A stretch of DNA of 22,073 nucleotides from NCBI GenBank assembly GCA_964537505.1, contig CAZICK010000064.1, positions 1-22,073 on the forward strand, written 5' to 3'. Of this stretch, positions 1-8,054 are shown in pieces. The notes beneath the pieces are model-generated. The model ran no database searches. It was not told where the DNA came from and saw only the letters and a program-made list of their open reading frames with translations. The stretch comes from DAINBT01 sp036732785. GTDB taxonomy: Bacteria > Planctomycetota > Phycisphaerae > Sedimentisphaerales > SM23-30. Every line of letters begins with the position of its first letter. The first letter of the stretch is position 1. A program made the position numbers and the translations under genes.

Positions 1-58
1 TGGATAGAGCAACGGATTTCTAATCCGTAGGTCACAGGTCCGAATCCTGTCGGGCGTG
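1..58 (+). tRNA. tRNA-Arg (anticodon TCT), 5' end outside the window
   Basis: This is the 3' part of a tRNA. The anticodon stem is ACGGA/TCCGT (12-16 with 24-28). It encloses the 7-nt loop TTTCTAA, so the anticodon at 19-21 is TCT, which decodes AGA (Arg). The T arm is ACAGG-TCCGAAT-CCTGT (34-50). The 3' acceptor strand CGGGCGT follows at 51-57, with discriminator base G58. No CCA is encoded, since TT follows. The 5' acceptor strand and most of the D stem lie before position 1, so the acceptor pairing cannot be checked here. Confidence 0.9.
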
Positions 59-188
59 TTGCCATAACGGCCCTGCCGACGGCTGCGTCAACTATCCACT
101 ATTTTCATATTGCCCGTGCACATCTTCTTATTAGGATCAGGCGAACTGCCGCAACCGACAAGCTGACTGTAAAAGGAACGATAACACC

Positions 189-1064
189 ATGACAATAAAG
201 AAGATAGGAGTCTTGGCAATACTGGGCGCCTCTTTAATATGGGCGATCGAGCCGATTATCGCCAAATGCGCTTACCGAAGCGATGACTACCTTCAAACGC
301 TGACCATAAGATCAATAGTTATCGTATTTATCGCATTCTTATACGTCCGCAGAACTACCAAAACAAGCCTGAAAATAAGCACAAAGCATTTGTCAATAAT
401 CATTTACATCGGTCTGGCCGGTACCGTACTGGCAGAGGCATTATTCTTTTATTCCTTAACGCGGATCCCTGTCCTAAATGCCGTATTGATAGCACATTTG
501 CAGCCGATTTTTATTGTCCTGATCGGGTTTTTCGTTCTAAAAGAAGACAAGCTAACGAGATACGATTACCTTGGCATTCTCATTATGATAATTGCCGGCT
601 TATTCGTTACCACCAGAAACATCGAAAACCTGTTCATGGCAAGATTAGGCACCCTCGGCGATCTTCTGGTATTGCTGGCAACGCTGGTCTGGGCAACAAC
701 CGCGATATTAGTGAGAAAATATCTCACACAGATCGATGTGGGATTACTTGTTTTTTACCGTTTTTTGGTTGCCTCCGTCGTTTTTGCCGCCTACATGTTG
801 TCCCGATCGACATTGGCGATCTCCAACATTTACCAGATATTACTTGGCGTTACCGGCGGTGTCGGGTATATACTTTATTATGAAGGACTTAAGCGGATAA
901 AAGCCGCCCAAGCTTCCTCCGTGGAGTTGACGACGCCTATGTTTGCAGCGGCGTTCGGTTTTTTGTTGTTAGACGAGCTTATCACGGTCATGCAGGCAGT
1001 AGGCATCATATTACTAGCTGTTGGAGTGTATCTGGTGTCCAAAAGAGAAGAAGCTCGTTTGTAG
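189..1064 (+). CDS. DMT-superfamily (EamA-type) inner-membrane transporter
   Basis: A 291-residue, very hydrophobic protein with about ten predicted membrane segments arranged as two similar halves. That is the usual layout and length of EamA/RhaT-type drug/metabolite transporters. The first half begins with a helix containing GASLIWAIEPIIAK, a typical EamA opening. The second half starts near residue 155 with the similar LLVLLATLVWATTAI stretch. Helix 9-10 carries the usual TTPMFAAAFGFLLLDE motif, and the tail is short and basic. An AAAGGA stretch about a dozen bases before the ATG is a plausible ribosome site. The substrate cannot be inferred: the family includes amino-acid, nucleotide-sugar and metabolite exporters. 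Neither neighbour (a tRNA and a secreted putative peptidase) suggests a substrate. The family call is firm; function beyond that is unknown. Confidence 0.85.
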   Translation: MTIKKIGVLAILGASLIWAIEPIIAKCAYRSDDYLQTLTIRSIVIVFIAFLYVRRTTKTSLKISTKHLSIIIYIGLAGTVLAEALFFYSLTRIPVLNAVLIAHLQPIFIVLIGFFVLKEDKLTRYDYLGILIMIIAGLFVTTRNIENLFMARLGTLGDLLVLLATLVWATTAILVRKYLTQIDVGLLVFYRFLVASVVFAAYMLSRSTLAISNIYQILLGVTGGVGYILYYEGLKRIKAAQASSVELTTPMFAAAFGFLLLDELITVMQAVGIILLAVGVYLVSKREEARL

Positions 1065-1155
1065 TACTGTCCTGTAACATGAATTTTAGTTAAGGTATTC
1101 GTTAAGTTATTCGTAACTGCTTTACTAAAATGGTTGCGGCCCCTGGTGCCTTGTG

Positions 1156-2646
1156 ATGTATCAGAGAACCGTCAGAGACAAATTGATTTATTTATTATTG
1201 TCGGTCGGCCTGATGATTGGCAGTGGCGTGGGGTCTGTATGGGCCGATGTCGTCCATCTGAAAAACGGTGGTCGGCTCGAAGGGCGGGTGACGCAGCAGG
1301 GTGACAGATTAAAGATCGAATTTCGGGGCGGTGTAATAGAAGTTGGCGGCGAAGATGTGGAGCATGTGGAAAAGAAGGCTCTGGCGGAAGATATATTCGG
1401 CGGGCGTCTGAAGAATGCCGCAGGCGATGCCGAGGCGTGCGTGGAGCTGGCTCAATGGGCTCGTGAAAATAGTCTGGAGAAAGAATACATTTTGGCGCTA
1501 CGGACCGCTTTGCTGATCGATCACAACCATCCCAAAGCCCGCAGGTTGCTACGTGAATATAGACTATATCGTGCGGATCTGCCCGACAACAAAGAAGCGT
1601 CGCAAAAAATGCTGGACGATATGGGCGATGGGTTCGGGATTCTGCGCAGCCGACATTATCGAATTTGTTACAATAGTGTGGATGTGTTTGCGGAAATCAG
1701 CGCCGAGCGTCTGGAAAAGTTGTACGATGCGTTCATGGTTTTCTTCGAAGACCGCAATTTTGAGCCGGCTCCGCTTACTGATCGGCTGGAGGTGATTCTG
1801 TTCGATTCGGCTCAAGAGTATCGCCGTTATGCCAGAGAGGTTTTTCCGCAGATGATGCATTCGGCCGGTTTTTATTCCAATCAGGCGCAAAGAAGCTATT
1901 TTTATGATTCCATCTCGGAAAACAACATCAGCTATCGAGACAATAAAGAGAAGCTGCAGGGGCAACAGCAAAAAATCGAGGAGATGCGCAAAGAGGTCAT
2001 AAGAAACAACGATCGGGCGGTGCAGTATGTCGTCACCGACAGCGACGGTAAGGAAAAAAAGTTTGACCGGGATCAGATTCTGGTGGAACTGAAGCGGCAG
2101 GAAAATGTGTTGGCTGGGGAATTTGCCCGGCTGGGCGATTTTTACCTCAACCAGAACATAACGGTTACCATACATGAAGGGACCCATCAGTTGGCCTATA
2201 CCTGTGGTATTCACAGCAGATATTACCACAATCCCAAGTGGCTTGTGGAAGGTTTGGCTATATATTTTGAGGCGCCGGATCGTAGCGGATGGGAGCAGCC
2301 GGGGATGCTTCATCGCGATCGACTGAAGAAATTTCTCGCAGCGGGTTCTTTGGACCGGGCAATAACGCTTGAAGAGTTGATTACCAATGACGAAATACTT
2401 GAGGTCAGCGATCCCAGGGCCGGCGATGCATACGCGGCGGCCTGGGCTTTGTTCTACTGGCTGGTCAACCAGCAGCACGAACAACTGTTCGATTATATTT
2501 ATGATCTGTCACTGAGGATAAGCCAGCCGGATAAGCCTTATGCGCCCCGGCAGCGGATCGAGGATTTTGAAAAATATTTCGGCGAGATCGGGCAGTTGGA
2601 ACAAGATTGGCGTGATTTCATGGCCGAAACAGGAAGACATATTTGA
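1156..2646 (+). CDS. Secreted DUF1570-type putative zinc metallopeptidase
   Basis: A protein of about 496 residues. A GTG at 1153 is followed directly by the ATG at 1156; I prefer the ATG, but neither has a strong Shine-Dalgarno. Residues 10-31 form a hydrophobic signal peptide ending near VWA-DVV. A short beta-rich segment follows (HLKNGGRLEGRV... to about residue 72), like the SH3-like modules often fused to planctomycete exported proteins. The C-terminal half carries HEGTH (341-345, counting from the GTG) and, 21 residues later, E366 within WLVEGLAIYFE. This HExxH...E pattern is that of gluzincin zinc peptidases and matches what is known of DUF1570 proteins in Planctomycetota. A charged, probably coiled-coil segment (about 260-325) separates the two parts. 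The substrate is unknown and peptidase activity is inferred only from the motif. Confidence 0.75.
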   Translation: MYQRTVRDKLIYLLLSVGLMIGSGVGSVWADVVHLKNGGRLEGRVTQQGDRLKIEFRGGVIEVGGEDVEHVEKKALAEDIFGGRLKNAAGDAEACVELAQWARENSLEKEYILALRTALLIDHNHPKARRLLREYRLYRADLPDNKEASQKMLDDMGDGFGILRSRHYRICYNSVDVFAEISAERLEKLYDAFMVFFEDRNFEPAPLTDRLEVILFDSAQEYRRYAREVFPQMMHSAGFYSNQAQRSYFYDSISENNISYRDNKEKLQGQQQKIEEMRKEVIRNNDRAVQYVVTDSDGKEKKFDRDQILVELKRQENVLAGEFARLGDFYLNQNITVTIHEGTHQLAYTCGIHSRYYHNPKWLVEGLAIYFEAPDRSGWEQPGMLHRDRLKKFLAAGSLDRAITLEELITNDEILEVSDPRAGDAYAAAWALFYWLVNQQHEQLFDYIYDLSLRISQPDKPYAPRQRIEDFEKYFGEIGQLEQDWRDFMAETGRHI

Positions 2647-2725
2647 CGCCGGCATCATATTTCGAGTAACAAGTTAGTAGTGTCGTTCGGACTTGATGGC
2701 CATGTTCCTGGCGAACTCGATTATG

Positions 2726-2748
2726 GGGAGCCTCTAAAAGAGGTTCCC
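2726..2748. terminator. Hairpin between two convergent genes, possible terminator
   Basis: GGGAGCCTCT pairs with AGAGGTTCCC (10 bp, one G-U) across an AAA loop. It lies between the convergent ends of the DUF1570-type gene and the phosphofructokinase gene. TATTGTTT follows on the plus strand, a weak U-rich tail. There is no good U-run on the minus strand. A bidirectional terminator is plausible but not proven. Confidence 0.45.
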
Positions 2749-2780
2749 TATTGTTTCACGGCGTATTGGTTTTTTTTGGG

Positions 2781-4127
2781 TTAATTGCGTGGTTTTGCTC
2801 TGCGTTCGCACAGCAGTAGCGGTTGGCCGGTGGCTTCGGTTACGTCGCGCCATAGTTCTCCTTCTGGATCGATACAGTTTCTCCTTGAGACCGCCAGGCG
2901 AATTGGAACGTGTACCAGATGATCGTGTAGAAGGCTGATGAGCAGAGCGGTTTTTCCGGACATGGCGGCATGTACGGCATTGGCTCCGAGCCTGGCACAA
3001 TAAATGGAGTCGTTGGCATTGGCTGGGGCGCTTCGGATCATGTAGCTTGGGTCGATATATCTCAGGTTGATCTCCATTTGTTTTGGTTTGAAGTATTCAG
3101 CGATTTTTTCCTTGACGAAAGTGCCGATATCGGTGAGCTTTATGTTGCCGGAAGCGTCGGTGGCCTGTGAGGCTTCTACCAGGTTTTGACCTGCACCTTC
3201 GGCGATCAGGATCACAGCATGATGGCGGTTTTCGAGCCTTCTTTCCAGATTAGCCATCAGTCCGTTTTCGCCGTTGAGGTCAAATGGTACTTCCGGGATG
3301 AGCACATAATTGACATCATTGAGGGCTAAAGCGGTGTGGGCGGCAATGAATCCGGACTCGCGTCCCATTACCTTGACGATTACCACACCATTTATGGCAT
3401 TTCGTGCTTCTACGTGGGCGCTGGCCACGGCGTCCACGGCTTTTGATACCGCAGTTTCGAAGCCGAACGATTTCTGTACGAAACTCAGATCGTTGTCGAT
3501 GGTTTTGGGGATACCAACCACGGCGATCTTGAGATTGCGTTTGATCGCTTCCTGGGAAATAGCTAAAGCGCCTTTCTGCGTGCCGTCGCCGCCAATGGTA
3601 AAAAGCAGGTTGATGTTCATTCGTTCCAGGGCATCGACAATCTCTTCAGTATGTCCGCCGACACCGCGTGAAGAGCCAAGGATTGTTCCACCTTCGCGAT
3701 GAATGTCCATGACTACTTCCGGCGTCAGATCTATGATCGGCAAATGGAACTGAGGAAGAAAGCCGCGGTATCCGTACTGGAAACCAAAAATTTTTTTGGT
3801 GCCGTAATGGTACCACAGACACATAACGATTGCTCGTATCACATTGTTAAGGCCGGGACATAGTCCGCCGCAAGTAACGATTCCGGCACATACCTTGGCG
3901 GGGTCGAAGTATATCTTTTCGCGTGGGCCGGTTTTTTCGAGGAGATGCTTTTGTGAGACCGGGTGGGTTGTAGCGTCCCTGGCGGTTTCGATATCGTAAA
4001 GCACGCACTGGTCATCATCCACATAATTCGATATGAGATCGTCGCTTCTCTTCGAGAGCAATATGGGTGAGGGTACCACTGATTTACCCAGCGTTGGAAT
4101 GCTGAAATCCAGTGTTTCTTTTTTCAT
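2781..4127 (-). CDS. pfkA: 6-phosphofructokinase (PFK family, GGDGT/PKTIDND type)
   Basis: A 448-residue protein that phosphorylates fructose 6-phosphate to fructose 1,6-bisphosphate in glycolysis. It has the Gly-rich nucleotide loop (82-92, GIVTCGGLCPGLNN), GGDGT (179-183), the catalytic PKTIDND (207-213) and the substrate-binding MGRESGF (254-260). The roughly 75-residue N-terminal extension and overall length resemble the long PFKs of spirochaetes, trypanosomes and plants rather than the ~320-residue E. coli PfkA. From family knowledge, Gly in GGDG favours ATP as donor, while Lys in PKTIDND is shared with PPi-dependent enzymes. The donor is therefore probably ATP but should be treated as open. 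The ATG is preceded by AGGAG (4134-4138) at good spacing, which fixes the start. Two stem-loops lie just upstream of that site. The gene is monocistronic as far as can be seen. Confidence 0.92.
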   Translation of the reverse strand: MKKETLDFSIPTLGKSVVPSPILLSKRSDDLISNYVDDDQCVLYDIETARDATTHPVSQKHLLEKTGPREKIYFDPAKVCAGIVTCGGLCPGLNNVIRAIVMCLWYHYGTKKIFGFQYGYRGFLPQFHLPIIDLTPEVVMDIHREGGTILGSSRGVGGHTEEIVDALERMNINLLFTIGGDGTQKGALAISQEAIKRNLKIAVVGIPKTIDNDLSFVQKSFGFETAVSKAVDAVASAHVEARNAINGVVIVKVMGRESGFIAAHTALALNDVNYVLIPEVPFDLNGENGLMANLERRLENRHHAVILIAEGAGQNLVEASQATDASGNIKLTDIGTFVKEKIAEYFKPKQMEINLRYIDPSYMIRSAPANANDSIYCARLGANAVHAAMSGKTALLISLLHDHLVHVPIRLAVSRRNCIDPEGELWRDVTEATGQPLLLCERRAKPRN

Positions 4128-4140
4128 TACATACTCCTAA

Positions 4141-4184
4141 CCAGGCAAGGGCCTGGAACCAAACCGGCAAGGGCCGGAACCAAA
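4141..4184 (-). promoter_or_regulatory. Tandem stem-loops in the phosphofructokinase leader
   Basis: Two near-identical units (4141-4163 and 4164-4184) lie immediately upstream of the AGGAG ribosome site. In the mRNA sense each reads TTTGGTT followed by a hairpin. The farther one is CCGGC-CCTT-GCCGG and the nearer one is CCAGGC-CCTT-GCCTGG. The loops and lead-in sequences match, while the stems differ but keep their pairing. That covariation argues for an RNA-level role, but no known element was recognised. Confidence 0.5.
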
Positions 4185-4444
4185 TTAGAGTTATGTGAAA
4201 ATTTGTAGTAAAGTAAATATTTTGTGACCACCTCTCGCACAATTTTACTCGTGAGAGACTAACTGCAGAAGTTCCTTTATTTGTAATATCGGGCTTTGGC
4301 GGTACGATCTTGATTGGATAGAACCGCATTTCAGGAGATACGGTGCAAAACTCCATGTAACCCTGAAATTCGGCAATGGTGATTTTATGTCAAGTTCCTA
4401 ACAAAGTCCGGATAATGTAAACCATTTTCGGCGTTTTTGTTTCC
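4185..4444. other. Non-coding region between pfk and ubiX
   Basis: This 260-bp stretch holds no credible gene. It should contain the pfk promoter on the minus strand, but I see no convincing -35/-10 pair. An imperfect hairpin (CTCTCGCAC ... GTGAGAG, roughly 4233-4258) lies in it. The part next to the ubiX stop is T-rich on the plus strand and shows no clear terminator hairpin. Confidence 0.5.
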
Positions 4445-5035
4445 TTACGGCGACCAGCGGATAGGCAGATCATGGTCGATGCCAAGCAGATCGAGGACGC
4501 GGCCGACGACGGTATCGACAAGACTGTTTATGGTTTCCGGTCCGTTGTAAAAAGCGGGCGAGGCGGGGCAAATGGTACCACCGGTCCGTGTGATTTTGAG
4601 CATATTTTCCAGGTCGATGGCTGTAAGGGGCGTCTCCCGATGCACCAGTATCAATGGGCGCTGCTGCTTGAGACTAACATAGGCGCTGCGCAACAGCAAG
4701 GTGTCAGCCAAGCCCGCGGCGATAGAAGAAAGACTGTGCGAAGAGCAGGGACAGACAACCATGGCATCCACAGGGAAAGAACCGCTGGCCAAAGGGCTGA
4801 ACATATCGCCGTGCTCGTGAAAAATCAGATTGCCTCCGGTCCGGCCTATAAGAGCCTGGGCGGTAAGCTCCACAACACCTTGTTCGTCAGCCAGAATTCG
4901 TTGGCCAAAAGGTGTGACGATGATATGAACCTGGCAGCAAGCCCTGTCCAGCAGGTCAAGGAGCCGTCGGCCATAGACAGCACCGCTGGCCCCACTAATA
5001 GCGAGGATTATTTTCTTCCCGGTGGGTGCGGTCAT
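4445..5035 (-). CDS. ubiX: UbiX-type flavin prenyltransferase
   Basis: A 196-residue protein, the usual UbiX length. It has the N-terminal FMN-binding SGASGAVYG (14-22), the core CPCSSHSLSSIAAG (95-108), HRETPL (132-137) and PASPAFY (157-163), all hallmark UbiX/Pad1 segments. The enzyme joins a dimethylallyl group to FMN, making the prenyl-FMN cofactor used by UbiD-family decarboxylases. Such decarboxylases act in ubiquinone and in futalosine-route menaquinone synthesis. A prenyl-diphosphate synthase, DXS and a UbiA/MqnP prenyltransferase lie in the same window, which fits quinone synthesis; no UbiD partner is visible here. An AGGAAA ribosome site lies about 9 nt before the ATG and inside the upstream 5357-4995 gene. 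The two genes overlap by 41 bp and are probably translationally coupled. Confidence 0.93.
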   Translation of the reverse strand: MTAPTGKKIILAISGASGAVYGRRLLDLLDRACCQVHIIVTPFGQRILADEQGVVELTAQALIGRTGGNLIFHEHGDMFSPLASGSFPVDAMVVCPCSSHSLSSIAAGLADTLLLRSAYVSLKQQRPLILVHRETPLTAIDLENMLKITRTGGTICPASPAFYNGPETINSLVDTVVGRVLDLLGIDHDLPIRWSP

Positions 5036-5357
5036 AAAAATGTTTCCTGATAAGTGTCATTATCATTCGGGCCAGGAGGCATCCGGCGATCAGCCCGATT
5101 ACAACGGCAAGGATCTGCCAAAACAGTACTGAATTCGGCAGATAACTGTGAGCTACAGCTCCAGCGATAATAGCAGTGAGTATCGGTAAGAGGAAGGCGG
5201 CGGCGCCGGCTAAAGACAATCCACCTGCTGTCAGGGGACCGCGATTAGGCATAGACCAGACCTGACGGCATCGGTCGGCGCCGGGGCAGCCGTCACAGGC
5301 GGAATTGGGCGGATCGGAAGCAACAGAATCGGTTTTGTCAGCCGGCATTTCAGACAT
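4995..5357 (-). CDS. Small two-helix membrane protein with N-terminal Cys cluster
   Basis: A hypothetical protein of about 120 residues from the ATG at 5357 (MSEMPADKTD...). The frame is open back to a TTG at 5393, which would give 132 residues; neither start has a clear ribosome site. The N-terminal third is soluble and carries CDGCPGADRC, a CxxCx5C cluster that could bind a metal or Fe-S centre. Two hydrophobic segments follow (about GGLSLAGAAAFLLPILTAIIAGAVA and FWQILAVVIGLIAGCLLARMIM), then a basic tail, HFYDRTHREENNPRY. The layout of Cys motif plus two helices resembles RseC/MucC-type proteins, but similarity is weak and I do not assign that function. It overlaps ubiX by 41 bp in another frame, so the two are likely co-translated. 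Confidence 0.6.
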   Translation of the reverse strand: MSEMPADKTDSVASDPPNSACDGCPGADRCRQVWSMPNRGPLTAGGLSLAGAAAFLLPILTAIIAGAVAHSYLPNSVLFWQILAVVIGLIAGCLLARMIMTLIRKHFYDRTHREENNPRY

Positions 5358-5462
5358 AGTGTCGATTATAGTTGCCCATGATGCCAGCGTCAAAAGAATT
5401 GTTAAAAGTTAATTCCAATACCAAAGCAGGATCGAGGTTGCGATTTTTACATTACTTTGATG

Positions 5463-6983
5463 TTATTTTCCGTCGGTGTTGGTAGTGTCCGGAATTGTGT
5501 TTTGCTTTTCCGGGATGGCATCGAGCAGATGCTTTATCGATTGCATTGTGGGTCGAAGCCGGTGTGCCTCGGTGAGCACCTGATGTGCTTCTTGGGCACG
5601 GTTGGTACGGCAAAGTATGTATCCTTTCAAGAACAGGAGCATGGGGTTGCCGGTGCGTTCGTACCATGCGTCAAGTTCGTCGGTCAGTTCCTGAATCTTT
5701 TCTTTGCTGAAATAGACTTGGCTCAGATCGATTTTTTGTCGGGATAACTGGGGTGCCAAATCAAGGGCCTTGTTGAGGAAAAAGGCAGAACTCATAAATT
5801 CACCGGCCCCCATAAGCGCATGCGCCTTTGCAATTAAAGCAAGGGGGTTTTTCTGATTGTACATTGCTGCGGTACCGAATGCACTTGCGGCCCGATAGTA
5901 CATTTGCTGGTGCATCAGCTTTTCACCGTTGGCCATGTAGTAATCAAACTGTTGTCGGTACACATCATCTAAGTTGGTATTGAACCCAGCGATGGGCTGG
6001 GTTAAAGAGGACTGAGACGAAGGTCCAACGACAGATGGCTGCGCTAATATCCATTCCGGCAGTTCGGTCGGACCGGTAGCATCGCTTTGCTCATATCCAT
6101 CCCCTGGTTCAAGTGTAGTGCCAGACTGGGGTACTCTATCGGCAGTAGCGAGAGCTTCCTGCTGCCAAGTTTGCGGCGGTAAGCCTGAAATGTTGGTTCC
6201 CGGGTCGAACTGATAATCGGTTTGGTCCGATTGTTCCGGTGAAAGCACCTGCTGGTCCTGCCATTGTTGGGGTAAAATACCAGGTTCCGCAAGGGCAGGA
6301 ACTGGAGTGTTCAACGGCGTTTTCACTATCCATGGCATTTCCCCAGGCTGGCTGTCGGCACCGGAGGTAACCGGGTTAAATTGTGGAATGGTGGAAGAAG
6401 AACCGAGCGAGTAGTCGTTATTTGAAAAGGGACGAAAAGACAAGTCATATTCATAATTAAGCCGTTGCGTTGACGTAGCTCCGAGGGCGCCGATACCGGT
6501 CTGGTTAAAGCTATCGGTATTGTAGATCTGGCCGCCCTGATTGAAAGTCACCGATCTGGAGGTATCCACATAAGTTGTAGGCGGAGCCAGAGGATTGTAC
6601 AAGTTACTCTCTCCGAAGGAGTCCCTGCGAAAATTGCTCAAGGTAGTGGTTCCGAGATAGCCTTGGAATTCATGTGGACTTCTATAGGGGACCAGACCCT
6701 GAAAATTGGCACCACCGGTAACGTTGCCGGTAACATAAAGGTTTGCGCGAGGTATCAGAGAATCGAAACGGTTATTGGTGTTTAAGCCGAACGAGCCTAT
6801 CAGCGGATTGGCGTCAAGCAGATGACCTTGCTGCGAAATAGGGTATTGGGCCAAGCTCACGTCGATCAGGAGCAGAAGAGAAAGCAAACTGGCAACCAAT
6901 TTACAGGACTTAAACCGGCAGTCACCGGCAGTGGACAAATGGGGGAATCCTTTCCGAGAAATACTATTGTTTTTGGTTTCCAT
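5463..6983 (-). CDS. Secreted low-complexity protein with C-terminal TPR repeats
   Basis: A 506-residue protein. After a basic N-terminus, residues about 27-45 form a hydrophobic signal segment, LVASLLSLLLLIDVSLA, with likely cleavage before QYP. Residues about 50-340 are rich in N, Q, S, T, P and G, lack obvious catalytic motifs and look extended or disordered. From about residue 340 to the end there are helical TPR-like repeats (YYRAASAFGTAAMYNQKNPLALIAKAHALMGAG-type segments, and FLKGYILCRTNRAQEAHQVLTEAHRLRP). These are usually protein-interaction scaffolds. The ribosome site GAGGATAGGG sits directly before the ATG. It follows nadK in the same direction after 36 bp, so the two are likely co-transcribed. 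A periplasmic or surface scaffold role is inferred; no specific function is recognised. Confidence 0.75.
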   Translation of the reverse strand: METKNNSISRKGFPHLSTAGDCRFKSCKLVASLLSLLLLIDVSLAQYPISQQGHLLDANPLIGSFGLNTNNRFDSLIPRANLYVTGNVTGGANFQGLVPYRSPHEFQGYLGTTTLSNFRRDSFGESNLYNPLAPPTTYVDTSRSVTFNQGGQIYNTDSFNQTGIGALGATSTQRLNYEYDLSFRPFSNNDYSLGSSSTIPQFNPVTSGADSQPGEMPWIVKTPLNTPVPALAEPGILPQQWQDQQVLSPEQSDQTDYQFDPGTNISGLPPQTWQQEALATADRVPQSGTTLEPGDGYEQSDATGPTELPEWILAQPSVVGPSSQSSLTQPIAGFNTNLDDVYRQQFDYYMANGEKLMHQQMYYRAASAFGTAAMYNQKNPLALIAKAHALMGAGEFMSSAFFLNKALDLAPQLSRQKIDLSQVYFSKEKIQELTDELDAWYERTGNPMLLFLKGYILCRTNRAQEAHQVLTEAHRLRPTMQSIKHLLDAIPEKQNTIPDTTNTDGK

Positions 6984-7019
6984 TTCCCTATCCTCGGCAA
7001 AATTCTGGATTTTTGATAA

Positions 7020-7949
7020 CTAATTTCCTTCTCTCCCCCCGGGGCCGTCCGGCCCACTGTAATTCGGCAGAGTGCCCCAATTTAACTTGGTATTTAGCAG
7101 TTGCCATTGGCTCCTCAAAGGGTTCTGCACGAGCAGAAACTGCTGCTGCGCCCGTGTTATAACAACCCGATCCTCACTTTTCAACGGTGTATTGTCCTGT
7201 CCGTCAATAACCACCACGGCAGTGTCAATTTTCGATTTGTCGGAAACATCAGGGTCACTTTGCCAATGAATACTACGAGACCGTACCACAATAGGTTTGT
7301 CAAGATTGACCACTATCGGTCGGAAAGTAAGAGAATGGGCCGCCAAAGGCGTAATCACCACCGCCTGCACGGTAGAAGCCAGGATTGGTCCACCCGCTGA
7401 GAGATTGTAGGCAGTCGAACCGGTGGGCGTGGCGACGACCAGGCCATCGCCGGCACAACGGGCCAGATGCTCATCGGCAATGCTGAGTGATATCTCAATC
7501 ATGCGGAAGGGCGGACCAGCGGTAATTACTATCTCGTTAACGGCAGTGGTGACAAAATCAGAACGGTCAGGTCTGATAATACGACAATTCAACATTGTCC
7601 GCCGAGTAAAAGGATTTTCCTGAGATGCGATCTGGTGGAACTGCTCCTGCAGTTCTTCAAGCGAGAACTCGGCCAAGAAACCTAGTTTGCCTATGTTGAC
7701 GCCGATCAATGGGATCTGTTCGGTCCCCAAAGCACGAACGGTCGAAAGGATAGTACCGTCGCCGCCAAGGACTATGATGAAATCCGCCGGTGGAAGAGCA
7801 GTCAGGTCCAATGGGCTACTGAGGCTCTCGGCAACTATCTGATAGCGTGGTGTGAGCCATTCAAGTAGTTGACGGGCGACCTGATCGGCCCGAGACCTTT
7901 GCGGGTTGGTCACCAGAATGATTCGTTTTTTGTCAGTTTGTGTCGCCAT
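7020..7949 (-). CDS. nadK: NAD kinase
   Basis: A 309-residue NAD kinase, close to the usual bacterial length (about 290). It phosphorylates NAD to NADP in the cytoplasm. Diagnostic segments are GGDGT (62-66, ATP/phosphate loop), GVNIGKLGFLAE (83-94), NE (138-139) and GDGLVVATPTGSTAYNLSAGGPI (167-189), the family's NAD-binding signature. The extra C-terminal tail (about 280-309, ending GPDGPGGREGN) is low complexity and probably not catalytic. The ATG at 7949 is chosen because the protein begins right before the first beta strand (KRIILVTNP); the ribosome site is weak. It lies 105 bp downstream of dxs on the same strand, separated by two hairpins. NADPH supply for the DXS (MEP) pathway is a plausible functional link. 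Confidence 0.94.
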   Translation of the reverse strand: MATQTDKKRIILVTNPQRSRADQVARQLLEWLTPRYQIVAESLSSPLDLTALPPADFIIVLGGDGTILSTVRALGTEQIPLIGVNIGKLGFLAEFSLEELQEQFHQIASQENPFTRRTMLNCRIIRPDRSDFVTTAVNEIVITAGPPFRMIEISLSIADEHLARCAGDGLVVATPTGSTAYNLSAGGPILASTVQAVVITPLAAHSLTFRPIVVNLDKPIVVRSRSIHWQSDPDVSDKSKIDTAVVVIDGQDNTPLKSEDRVVITRAQQQFLLVQNPLRSQWQLLNTKLNWGTLPNYSGPDGPGGREGN

Positions 7950-7974
7950 CGTTGCAACCCGGTAAAATGTTCAG

Positions 7975-8018
7975 TCTGGTAAACACCAGATTATTAACTC
8001 AAAACGGCCATTTTGAGT
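7975..8018. repeat. Two hairpins between dxs and nadK
   Basis: TCTGGT-aaac-ACCAGA (7975-7990) and ACTCAAAA-cggcca-TTTTGAGT (7997-8018) are perfect stems of 6 and 8 bp within a 105-bp intercistronic gap. Neither has a U-run on the minus strand. They are more likely RNA processing or stability elements, or weak terminators, than full terminators. Confidence 0.4.
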
Positions 8019-8054
8019 CATTAACCGATCCGCCGAATGCCGATTGTCATCGGC

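Noticed and set aside
1564..2484. 306-codon open frame on the minus strand
   Set aside because: It lies entirely within the DUF1570-type gene, which has a signal peptide and HExxH motif on the plus strand. The minus-strand frame has no recognisable features.
4445..5050. 192-codon plus-strand open frame opposite ubiX
   Set aside because: It is the complement of a gene with diagnostic UbiX motifs and has no features of its own.
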